A stretch of 64,000 nt of DNA from Brevundimonas bacteroides DSM 4726 (lineage in GTDB: Bacteria; Pseudomonadota; Alphaproteobacteria; Caulobacterales; Caulobacteraceae). The translations under genes were made by a program, and so were the position numbers. This document shows, one piece after another, positions 57,374 through 64,000 of the stretch (within the stretch, counting starts at the first letter, position 1; the number at the start of each line of letters is the position of its first letter). Under the pieces are notes generated by a model. That model ran no database searches. It was not told the DNA's origin and worked only from the letters and a program-made list of their open reading frames with translations. The DNA lies in NCBI RefSeq assembly GCF_000701445.1, contig NZ_JNIX01000015.1, forward strand, positions 62,001 through 126,000, given 5' to 3'.

Positions 57374-57737
57374 TCCCCAGCGTCTTCTGCAGGGCCTCGC
57401 GCACCGTCGCCTCTGTGAAGGGCTTCTGGATCGTCGGCCGTCCACGCCAGTCGTCTGGTAGCCCACCTTCGCCATAGCCGGTGGAGAACAGGAACGGCAC
57501 GTCCTTGTCCGCCAGCGCCTGGGCGACCGGGAACACGGCTCGACCCGCGACGTTCACGTCCAGCAGGGCAGCGTCCAGAGCGGAATCGGCGGCGATGACC
57601 TCCAGCGCCTCATCGACCGTGCCGATCGGGCCGACCGGGGTGCAGCCCATGTCTTCCAGCATGGTCTCCAGCAGCATGGCCACCAGGGATTCGTCCTCCA
57701 CGACAAGCACGCGGCGTCCGTCCAGTCCGGTTGTCAT
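57360..57737 (-). CDS. Stand-alone response-regulator receiver protein
   Basis: A single receiver domain of 125 residues with no output domain. VLVVEDESLVAMLLETML gives the acidic pair, the phosphorylated Asp is in AALLDVNVAG, the Thr is in STGYGE and Lys in IQKPF. Such short regulators in Caulobacterales often act in phosphorelays or as sinks. GGAGGG precedes ATG 57737. No kinase is nearby. Convergent with the PYROXD2-like gene, with a 14-base overlap. Confidence 0.92.
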   Translation of the reverse strand: MTTGLDGRRVLVVEDESLVAMLLETMLEDMGCTPVGPIGTVDEALEVIAADSALDAALLDVNVAGRAVFPVAQALADKDVPFLFSTGYGEGGLPDDWRGRPTIQKPFTEATVREALQKTLGISLA

Positions 57738-57855
57738 GACATCCCTCCGCTTCGCGCGCCTGACCGCGTTCGCTGCGTGCCGTAATGCAGATTGTCATCC
57801 GCCGCCAGATGGCCCCTGCCATTGCCGACCGGACCCCAACGGATAGGATCGTCGG

Positions 57856-59367
57856 ATGTTGCTTTCGGTCCTGGTGTTCGCAATGTCCCTGCTGTCTGCG
57901 CCGACATCGGACCCGCCCGAGGTTCAGGTCGCCCAAGGCCGTTTGACCGGCCGCACCGCCGACGGCGTCGCCTCGTTCCGGAACATCCCCTACGCCGCCC
58001 CGCCCGTCGGTCCATTGCGCTGGCGGCCCCCGCAACCCGTCGAGCCGTGGACCGGCGTCCGGGCGGCGGATCGGCCCGGCGCGATCTGTATCCAGCCGCC
58101 CGCCAACGGCGATCCCGGCGTCGGGTCCCTGCCCATGAGCGAGGACTGTCTGACGCTGAACGTCTGGAACCCAGCGGGAGCCGAGCGTCTACCCGTCATG
58201 GTCTGGATCCACGGCGGTGGCTACAACAACGGCTCGGGCACCGCAGAGCTCTATGACGGCACCAACTTGGCGCGCCGGGGCGTGGTCGTGGTCACGATCA
58301 ACTACCGCCTCGGTCGGCTCGGCTTCTTCGACCATCCGGCCCTGGCTGCCGAGCGCGCGGCCGACACGCCCGCCGGCAACTACGGCGTCATGGACCAGGT
58401 CGCGGCGCTGGAATGGGTGCGCGACAACATCGCCGCCTTCGGAGGCGACCCCGGCCGCGTCACCATCTTTGGCGAGTCCGCCGGCGGGGCCGCCGTCACC
58501 CAGCTGATGGTCGCCCCCGCCGCCCAAGGGCTCTTTCACGCCGCCATCGTCCAGTCCGGTCTCGGCCGCCAGCGATCGGCCCTGTTGTCCGAGGATCGGC
58601 CAGGTCGCCCTTCGGCCCAGTCCCTGGGGCTCCAGTTCGCCCGCTCCGCCGGCCTCCCCGAGGCGACCGCCGACCAGCTGCGTGCACTCCCGGCCGAGCG
58701 CCTGCTGACGCCCATGCCCGCCTTCTACTCCGACAACCTGATCGTCGATGGCCAAGTCGTGCCCGAGGATGTCGTCGAAGCCTTCGCCGCAGCCCGCCAG
58801 GCGCCCGTGCCCCTGATCATCGGCACGAACAGCGCTGAGTTCTGGTGGATCCGCCCCACCGACGCAGGCGCCTACGGCCGTCTCGACGACGCCCTGACGG
58901 ACGCCGAGCACGCGGCGCTGCTCCAGGCCTACGGCGGTCCCGACGGCTACGACGCCCACATCGTCAGCGACCTCGTGTTCAACGAGCCCGCGCGGCATCT
59001 GGCCCGGCTGCACCGGCGAGCCGGTCATGCGCCTTGGCTCTACCGCTTCGACGTCGTCGCTGCGTCCAACCCGGAGCCCAGCGGCGGCGCGACTCATGCC
59101 TCGGAACGCCCCTACGTCTTCGACAATCTCCACACCGTCGGGCGGCCCATGCAGGCCCGGGACCAGGCTGCGGCGACCCTGATGGCCGATTACTGGACGG
59201 GCCTCGCGAAAACCGGCGCGCCGGGGGCGGACCCGGGTCCGCTCTGGCCGACCTCCGACGATGACAGGCTGCTCGAGTTCACCAACGACGGTCCTCGGGT
59301 CATTCAGATGCCACATGCGGACCGGCTGGACCTGATCGAAGCCTACTACGCCCGCATCCGCCCCTGA
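57856..59367 (+). CDS. Carboxylesterase type B
   Basis: Alpha/beta hydrolase of 503 residues, with a probable N-terminal signal (LLSVLVFAMSLLSAP). The nucleophile elbow is FGESAGGAAV, the oxyanion loop WIHGGGYNNGSG, and the block NIPYAAPPVGPLRWRPPQP is family-typical. The Cys pair CIQ / EDCLTLNVWNP matches the type-B signature. The predicted catalytic Glu is near NSAEF and His near GGATHASE. Ester substrate unknown. Confidence 0.9.
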   Translation: MLLSVLVFAMSLLSAPTSDPPEVQVAQGRLTGRTADGVASFRNIPYAAPPVGPLRWRPPQPVEPWTGVRAADRPGAICIQPPANGDPGVGSLPMSEDCLTLNVWNPAGAERLPVMVWIHGGGYNNGSGTAELYDGTNLARRGVVVVTINYRLGRLGFFDHPALAAERAADTPAGNYGVMDQVAALEWVRDNIAAFGGDPGRVTIFGESAGGAAVTQLMVAPAAQGLFHAAIVQSGLGRQRSALLSEDRPGRPSAQSLGLQFARSAGLPEATADQLRALPAERLLTPMPAFYSDNLIVDGQVVPEDVVEAFAAARQAPVPLIIGTNSAEFWWIRPTDAGAYGRLDDALTDAEHAALLQAYGGPDGYDAHIVSDLVFNEPARHLARLHRRAGHAPWLYRFDVVAASNPEPSGGATHASERPYVFDNLHTVGRPMQARDQAAATLMADYWTGLAKTGAPGADPGPLWPTSDDDRLLEFTNDGPRVIQMPHADRLDLIEAYYARIRP

Positions 59368-59377
59368 GGCCGCCCGG

Positions 59378-59398
59378 GGCTCCCAGCCGCATTTTTTT
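59378..59398 (+). terminator. Possible terminator after the carboxylesterase gene
   Basis: Small stem ggct/agcc (59378-59388, loop of 3) and then seven T residues at 59392-59398. The stem is short, so it is a weak call. Confidence 0.35.
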
Positions 59399-59446
59399 GC
59401 TTATGGCGAAATCTTGGCCCTTGCGGTTGCGGTTACGGCCATGTCA

Positions 59447-59460
59447 TGTAACCGATTACA
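59447..59460. promoter_or_regulatory. LacI-family operator
   Basis: tgtaaccgattaca is a near palindrome (TGTAA-NCGN-TTACA) matching the LacI/GalR-type operator form. It lies 111 bases upstream of the LacI gene in a 204-base gap (59368-59571), so it probably mediates autoregulation and control of the TonB receptor behind it. Confidence 0.65.
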
Positions 59461-59571
59461 GGAAGCCGACGGACCGTCGCGAAGACGGCCGGAACGGCGG
59501 AAACGCTTCAGGATCCTCCCCTTGCCCCACTGGCCTCAGCAGACCAGCACAGTCCGTTCGGAGCCGCGCCC

Positions 59572-60618
59572 ATGAAGGCCGCGACCATCCGCGACGTGGC
59601 CGAGCGCGCGGGTGTTTCCGTCGCCTCCGTCTCGCGCGTCCTGACCGGGGCCGGGGTCGTCGCCGAACCGACCCGCTCCAAGGTGCTCGAGGCGGTCGAG
59701 GCCCTGTCCTACGTCCCGCACTCCGGCGCCCGTAGCCTGTCGACGAGCCGGACCGACGTCATAGGCGTCATCCTGCCGGATCTGTTCGGCGAGTTCTTCT
59801 CCGAGCTCATCCGCGGCATGGATGTCGCCTGCCGCGCGCAGGGCCGTCACCTGATCGTCTCCAGTTCCCACGACGACGCCGCCAACGCCGCCGCCGCCAT
59901 TCGTTCCATGCGCGGTCGGGTCGACGGCTTGATCGTCTTGTCGCCCCATCTGGACTCTGGCGAGCTGACCTCCAGCCTGTCCGGACGCCTGCCCGTGCTG
60001 CTGATGAACGGCGGGGATCTCGACGGCCAGCAGCCTTCAATGGCGGTCGACAACACAGGCGGTGCCCGCGTCGCGGTCGAGCACCTGTTCAGCCTCGGCC
60101 GTCGCCGCATCGCCCACGTCGGCGGCCCGACCGGCAACCTGGAAGCCCGCCAACGCAAGCAGGGTTACCTCGACGCCGTCGCCTCGGCGGGCGCGCAGCC
60201 CATGCTGGCCCAGGGCGAGTTCACCCAGGCCAGCGGTTTCGCCGCCGCGGCCCGGCTCCTGGCCTCGGATCAGCGCCCCGACGCCATCTTCGCCGGCAAC
60301 GACGCCATGGCCGTGGGCGTGCTGCTCGCCATCCAGGAGGCGGGCCTGCGCTGTCCGGAAGACATCGCCGTGGTCGGCTTCGACGACGTGCCGATCGCCG
60401 AGCTGGTGCGGCCGGGCCTGACCACCCTGCACATCGACATCGCCGGCATGGGCCGACGCGCTGTCGAGCGACTGCTCACCGAGATCGACGACGCTGCCGC
60501 CAATTCCCCCCAGGCGGCCAACGACGCCGCCCGTGAAATCATCGTCCCGCGACTGGTCGTCCGCCAGTCGTGCGGCGCCTCGACCTCCACCCAGGGCTTT
60601 TCAGGAGAGAGACCATGA
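59572..60618 (+). CDS. LacI family transcriptional regulator
   Basis: Repressor of 348 residues. The DNA-binding helix-turn-helix is ATIRDVAERAGVSVASVSRVL (residues 4-24), with the hinge ending near RSLSTSRTD. The periplasmic-binding-like core has GVILPDLFGEFFSELIRG, VDNTGGARVAVEHLF and PDAIFAGNDAMAVGVL, then GFDDVPIAELVRPGLTTL. Effector unknown, presumably a sugar released by the glucanase-like enzyme downstream. Its stop overlaps the TonB receptor start (ATGA), an unusual coupling of a repressor to the receptor. Confidence 0.93.
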   Translation: MKAATIRDVAERAGVSVASVSRVLTGAGVVAEPTRSKVLEAVEALSYVPHSGARSLSTSRTDVIGVILPDLFGEFFSELIRGMDVACRAQGRHLIVSSSHDDAANAAAAIRSMRGRVDGLIVLSPHLDSGELTSSLSGRLPVLLMNGGDLDGQQPSMAVDNTGGARVAVEHLFSLGRRRIAHVGGPTGNLEARQRKQGYLDAVASAGAQPMLAQGEFTQASGFAAAARLLASDQRPDAIFAGNDAMAVGVLLAIQEAGLRCPEDIAVVGFDDVPIAELVRPGLTTLHIDIAGMGRRAVERLLTEIDDAAANSPQAANDAAREIIVPRLVVRQSCGASTSTQGFSGERP

Positions 60619-63600
60619 ACCGCAACGCCTTGCGTGCTTCGACGCTGGCCGCCGCCTCGGCGCTGGCGCTCACGGCGGCTCTCGCCGCGACGGCCGCCTC
60701 GGCCCAGGTCACCGGCGCGACCCTGCGCGGCTCCGTCACCGATGGCGGCGCCGCCGAGGCCTCGGCCGAGGTTGTCGCCCGAGACGTCGCCAGCGGCTTC
60801 ACCACCCGCACCCGCACCAACGCGCGCGGCACCTACGTCCTGTCCGGCCTGCGTCCTGGCTCCTATGAGGTCACCGTGACGACCGGCGAGGGCGAGACCG
60901 CGACCGACACCGTCTCCATCGGCGTCGGCCAGGTCGGCGATCTGGATCTGGAGGTCGGCGACATCGTTACGGCGACCGCCGGGGCCGAAGCATCCAACGT
61001 GGAGGACATCGTCGTCGTGGGCCGCCGCCTGGTCGAGGTCCGCACGCCCGAGAACGCCACCAACGTCACCACGCAGCAGATCCAGACCCTGCCGCAGATC
61101 AACCGCAACTTCCTGAATTTCGCGGGCCTCGCCCCGGGCGTCCGGGTCTCGCTGGACGAGAACGAACAGACCATCACCGCAGGCGGCCAGCGCGCCGAGT
61201 CGGTCAACGCCTTCATCGACGGCGCCAGCCTGAAGTCCAACATCATCGGCGGCGGCATCATCGGCCAGGACGACAGCCGGGGGAACCCTTTCCCCCAAGC
61301 GGGCGTCCAGGAATTCCGCGTCGTCAGCCAGAACTTCAAGGCCGAGTACGAACAGGCCTCCTCGGCCATCATCACCGCCGTCACGCGCTCGGGCACGAAC
61401 GAGTTCACCGGCGAGATCTTCGGGACCTATCGCGACGAGAGCTTCATCGAACAGGACGTCTTCGCCCGTCGTCGCGGCGACCGTCAGGCGGACCTCGAGG
61501 TCCAGCAGTACGGCTTCGCGCTCGGCGGCCCGATCATCCGCGATCGCCTGCACTTCTTCGGCACCTATGAGCGCAAGGAGGAGACGCGAGCCAACGTCGT
61601 CAACCTCGGCCGCCAGGATCCCCGCTTCGTCAGCCAGTTCGGCCAGTTCATCGGCACCTTCGCCGCCCCGTTCGAGGAAGACCTGTTCTTCGGCAAGCTG
61701 AGCTGGCAGCCCCGCGACGGCCATCTCGTGGACTGGAGCGTCACCTACCGCGACGAGATCGACCTACGCGACTTCGGCGGTGCCGACGCCTTCGAACGCG
61801 CCAACAACCTGGCCCAGCAGACCCTGACCAGCAACTTCCGCTGGCAGTGGCAGGGCGACGCCTTCACCAACGAGTTCGCCGTCGACTACCGCCAGTACGA
61901 GTACACCCCGGGCGCCGCCAACTTCAGCGACGTGGGCCAGTTCTATCGCCTGTTCGAGAACGACACCAATCCGACCGCGCCGGGCTTTCAGCCCGACTAC
62001 TTCGGCGGCGTCTCGATCCTGAACCTCGGCGGCCGCGACAGCTTCCAGGACATCGCCGACAACGCCATCACGATCCGTAACGACCTGAGGCTCGACGAGA
62101 TCGACTTCAACGGCTTCCACACGATCAAGCTGGGCGGAAAGGTTTCGTTCCAGAACTACGAGGTGAACAAGTTCTTCGGCCGTAATCCCCAGTTCTACTT
62201 CGACGTCGACGGCCGTCCCGAACTCAGCGGCTCGACCACCGTTCCCTATCGCGTCGAATTGGGCCGGGCCTTCCCCAGCGTCGATCTCGATAACACCGTC
62301 GTCGGCCTCTACATCCAGGACGACTGGCGCATCACCGACCAGCTGGAGATCAACCTCGGCCTGCGCTGGGACTACGAAACCAACGCCGGCAACGAGGACT
62401 ACGTCACGCCCTCGAACGTCGCGACGGGCCTGGCCCAGTGGATCGCCTCCACCGACGGCGGCAAGGCGGCGGGCTATGTCCCCAGCTGGTTCAACCAGGC
62501 CGACTACATCTCGACCGGCGACAATCGCGAGCCCTTCGCCGGCGCCTTCCAGCCCCGGCTGGGCTTCTCCTACGACGTGTTCGGCGACCGCTCGACGGTG
62601 ATCTTCGGCGGGGCGGGGCGCTACTACGACCGCATCAACTTCAACTTCGCCTACGACGAGATCGTCAAGCCGTTCGACATCCGCCAGAACGCCTTCTTCA
62701 CCACCAACGCGGCGCGTGGCCGACCGCTCGGGGTCGCCGCCGGGACCGACCAGGACCCGATCCTGTGGGAAGAGCGGTTCCGCACGACTGCCGGCCTCGA
62801 TCAAGTCTTCGCCACCATCCCGGCGCGCGGCGAGGCCTTCCTGCTCAAGAACGATTTCGAGCCGCCGCGCACGGATCAGGTCAACCTGGGCGTCCGCCAG
62901 CGGTTCGGCGACTGGCAGACCGAGCTGACGCTGGCCTATGGCCAGACTGAGAACGAGTTCACCTGGCTCTATCTGAACCGCTGCCGCGAACCCACCCGAC
63001 CGTCCGTCGGCGGCGGCTTCGGCGATAACGGCGGCTTCTGCGGGCCGGGCGCGAGCAATCCTTACCGCGGCTATCTGGTCTCCGACCACAACAAGTCGCG
63101 CGAGTTCACCGCCCTCTACCTCAAGGCCGACAAGCCCTACACCCGTGACAGCGGCTGGGGCCTGAACATCGCCTACACCTTCTCCAACGCCGAGCAGAAC
63201 GGCGGGCGCGACAACTTCTGCTTCGACTGCTTCGACATCGAGAACTCTCCGGTCCGCCCCTCGGACAACGACGAGGAACACCGCATCGTCGCCAACGGCA
63301 TCGTCGACCTGCCCTATGACTTCCAGCTGTCGGGCATCCTGACCCTGGGCTCGGGCACGCCCTACGACGTGTTCGACGGCACGGGCGCCAACTTTGTCTA
63401 CCGTCCCAACGCCGGCCGGCCGCAGACCGACAACTTCATCATTCCGGACGCCTTCGCCTACCGGAACCTCGATCTGCGCCTGACCAAGAACTTCGACCTC
63501 TGGAACGGCTCGCAGCTGTCGCTGTTCGTCGACGCCATCAACATCTTCGACTTCTACAACTACGCCGGCTTCGACGGCGGGACCGGCTCGGCGACCAGTC

Positions 63601-63680
63601 CCAACCCCAACTTCGGCCGCCCGTCGCGGGTGATCTTCCCCACCCGGACCTTCCAGCTGGGCTTCCGGTACAGCTTCTAG
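60615..63680 (+). CDS. TonB-dependent receptor with carboxypeptidase-regulatory-like domain
   Basis: Outer-membrane receptor of 1021 residues. Signal peptide ends near ATAASAQ (residue 32). An N-terminal beta-sandwich of the CarboxypepD-regulatory type follows (GATLRGSVTDGG...GTYVLSGLRPGSYEVTV), as in Oar-like and SusC-like receptors. The plug (TTQQIQTLPQINRNFLNFAGLAPGV, IDGASLK) precedes the 22-strand barrel ending in FQLGFRYSF. ATG 60615 overlaps the LacI stop. It probably imports oligosaccharide. Confidence 0.93.
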   Translation: MNRNALRASTLAAASALALTAALAATAASAQVTGATLRGSVTDGGAAEASAEVVARDVASGFTTRTRTNARGTYVLSGLRPGSYEVTVTTGEGETATDTVSIGVGQVGDLDLEVGDIVTATAGAEASNVEDIVVVGRRLVEVRTPENATNVTTQQIQTLPQINRNFLNFAGLAPGVRVSLDENEQTITAGGQRAESVNAFIDGASLKSNIIGGGIIGQDDSRGNPFPQAGVQEFRVVSQNFKAEYEQASSAIITAVTRSGTNEFTGEIFGTYRDESFIEQDVFARRRGDRQADLEVQQYGFALGGPIIRDRLHFFGTYERKEETRANVVNLGRQDPRFVSQFGQFIGTFAAPFEEDLFFGKLSWQPRDGHLVDWSVTYRDEIDLRDFGGADAFERANNLAQQTLTSNFRWQWQGDAFTNEFAVDYRQYEYTPGAANFSDVGQFYRLFENDTNPTAPGFQPDYFGGVSILNLGGRDSFQDIADNAITIRNDLRLDEIDFNGFHTIKLGGKVSFQNYEVNKFFGRNPQFYFDVDGRPELSGSTTVPYRVELGRAFPSVDLDNTVVGLYIQDDWRITDQLEINLGLRWDYETNAGNEDYVTPSNVATGLAQWIASTDGGKAAGYVPSWFNQADYISTGDNREPFAGAFQPRLGFSYDVFGDRSTVIFGGAGRYYDRINFNFAYDEIVKPFDIRQNAFFTTNAARGRPLGVAAGTDQDPILWEERFRTTAGLDQVFATIPARGEAFLLKNDFEPPRTDQVNLGVRQRFGDWQTELTLAYGQTENEFTWLYLNRCREPTRPSVGGGFGDNGGFCGPGASNPYRGYLVSDHNKSREFTALYLKADKPYTRDSGWGLNIAYTFSNAEQNGGRDNFCFDCFDIENSPVRPSDNDEEHRIVANGIVDLPYDFQLSGILTLGSGTPYDVFDGTGANFVYRPNAGRPQTDNFIIPDAFAYRNLDLRLTKNFDLWNGSQLSLFVDAINIFDFYNYAGFDGGTGSATSPNPNFGRPSRVIFPTRTFQLGFRYSF

Positions 63681-63707
63681 ACCCTCTCTCCTGAGACTGG
63701 CCAGGTC

Positions 63708-63736
63708 GTCCTCCCGGCGACGCGGCCGACTTTTTT
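63708..63736 (+). terminator. Possible terminator after the TonB receptor gene
   Basis: gtcg/cgac and cggc/gccg pairings are followed by six T residues (63731-63736). Stem pairing is weak. Confidence 0.3.
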
Positions 63737-63769
63737 GTAACGCGGGGGCGTTGGCTTAGAAGGGACGGC

Positions 63770-64000
63770 ATGGATCGTCGCGGATTTCTGATGGCTTCGG
63801 GCGCGCTCGCCGCGCTGATGGGCAGCGGCTGCGCCTCACTGCCGGGCGGAACGCCCGCCCGCCCCCTCGACCCCGAGGTGGCGGAGCTTCAGCGCCGCAC
63901 CTTCGATTGGTTCGTCCACGTCACCGACCGCGAACGCGGCCTGACGCCGGATCGCTGGCCGACCGAGTCGTTCTGCTCCGTCGCTGCCGTCGGCTTCGCG
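63770..64000 (+). CDS. GH144-like glucanase (glucoamylase family), 5' part
   Basis: First 77 codons of a gene cut by the window edge. The signal has a lipobox-like GSGC (Cys21). The mature start AELQRRTFDWFVHVTDRERGLTPDRWPTES matches the N-terminal end of the glucoamylase/GH144 family (PF10091), whose studied members act on beta-1,2-glucan. It follows the TonB receptor, on the same strand, across 89 bases. Full assignment needs the rest of the gene. Confidence 0.75.
   Translation, partial: MDRRGFLMASGALAALMGSGCASLPGGTPARPLDPEVAELQRRTFDWFVHVTDRERGLTPDRWPTESFCSVAAVGFA

Overview
This window is about 64 kb of very GC-rich DNA with strong GC bias at third codon positions. Genes are packed tightly, often sharing 1-4 bases at their ends. 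The content points to a stalked-bacterium relative in the Caulobacteraceae, most likely Brevundimonas or a close genus. Evidence includes a TipN-like polarity protein, a SigF/NrsF stress pair with the two Caulobacter-type cysteines, a CC0125/CC1285-type lipoprotein, a methionine synthase split into two genes, an ATP12 chaperone, large TonB receptors, and a crtY-crtI-crtB / crtW / crtZ carotenoid set. The genus is inferred from gene content, not from a search. I saw no rRNA, tRNA, CRISPR, insertion sequence or prophage, and no gap over 300 bases without a gene.

Region by region. 1-6.6 kb: end of an ABC transporter ATPase, a small exported protein, an HtrA-type protease, a VOC protein, rarA, two tandem related membrane proteins, a pseudouridine synthase and a lipoprotein. 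6.6-11.2 kb: two membrane proteins, then crcB, an S4/RluA pseudouridine synthase, a HAD phosphatase and an ATP12 chaperone, each start overlapping the previous stop. 11.2-16.9 kb: methionine-cycle operon (ArsR-methyltransferase regulator, metF, metH N part, metH C part) behind a perfect 26-bp palindrome. 16.9-20.7 kb: EF-hand lipoprotein, DUF6065 with a 2-hydroxyacid dehydrogenase, and an RTX-type secreted protein. 20.7-26.7 kb: ettA, an AbrB/PemK toxin-antitoxin pair, sigF-nrsF, an SDR, a 2OG-oxygenase-like protein and a methyltransferase. 26.8-29.8 kb: a long-chain polyprenyl diphosphate synthase, an aminotransferase and a VTT membrane protein. 30.0-35.9 kb: the rod-shape cluster mreB-mreC-mreD-mrdA-rodA. 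35.9-42.1 kb: pip, DUF423, an MFS transporter, a degenerate pyroglutamyl-peptidase-like protein, tipN and a small membrane protein. 42.3-49.7 kb: a phospholipase D-like enzyme, an endonuclease/phosphatase-family protein, a lemA-TPM-TPM operon, folD and a protein with five PPC domains. 49.8-57.4 kb: carotenoid and isoprenoid genes. 57.4-64 kb: a lone receiver protein, a carboxylesterase, and a LacI regulator / TonB receptor / GH144-like glucanase locus running off the end.

How the genes work together. The methionine genes form one regulated recycling operon. The mre/mrd/rod genes build the elongation machinery, and tipN marks the new pole. fni, crtB, crtI, crtY, crtW and crtZ cover IPP isomerisation through phytoene to a ketolated, hydroxylated carotenoid such as astaxanthin. 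The GGPP synthase (crtE) is not in this window; the polyprenyl synthase at 26.8 kb looks like a long-chain enzyme for ubiquinone. The last locus looks like a small glycan-uptake system controlled by its own LacI repressor. Eleven convergent gene pairs meet end to end with overlaps or almost no spacer, and three share a single CTAG as both stop codons.
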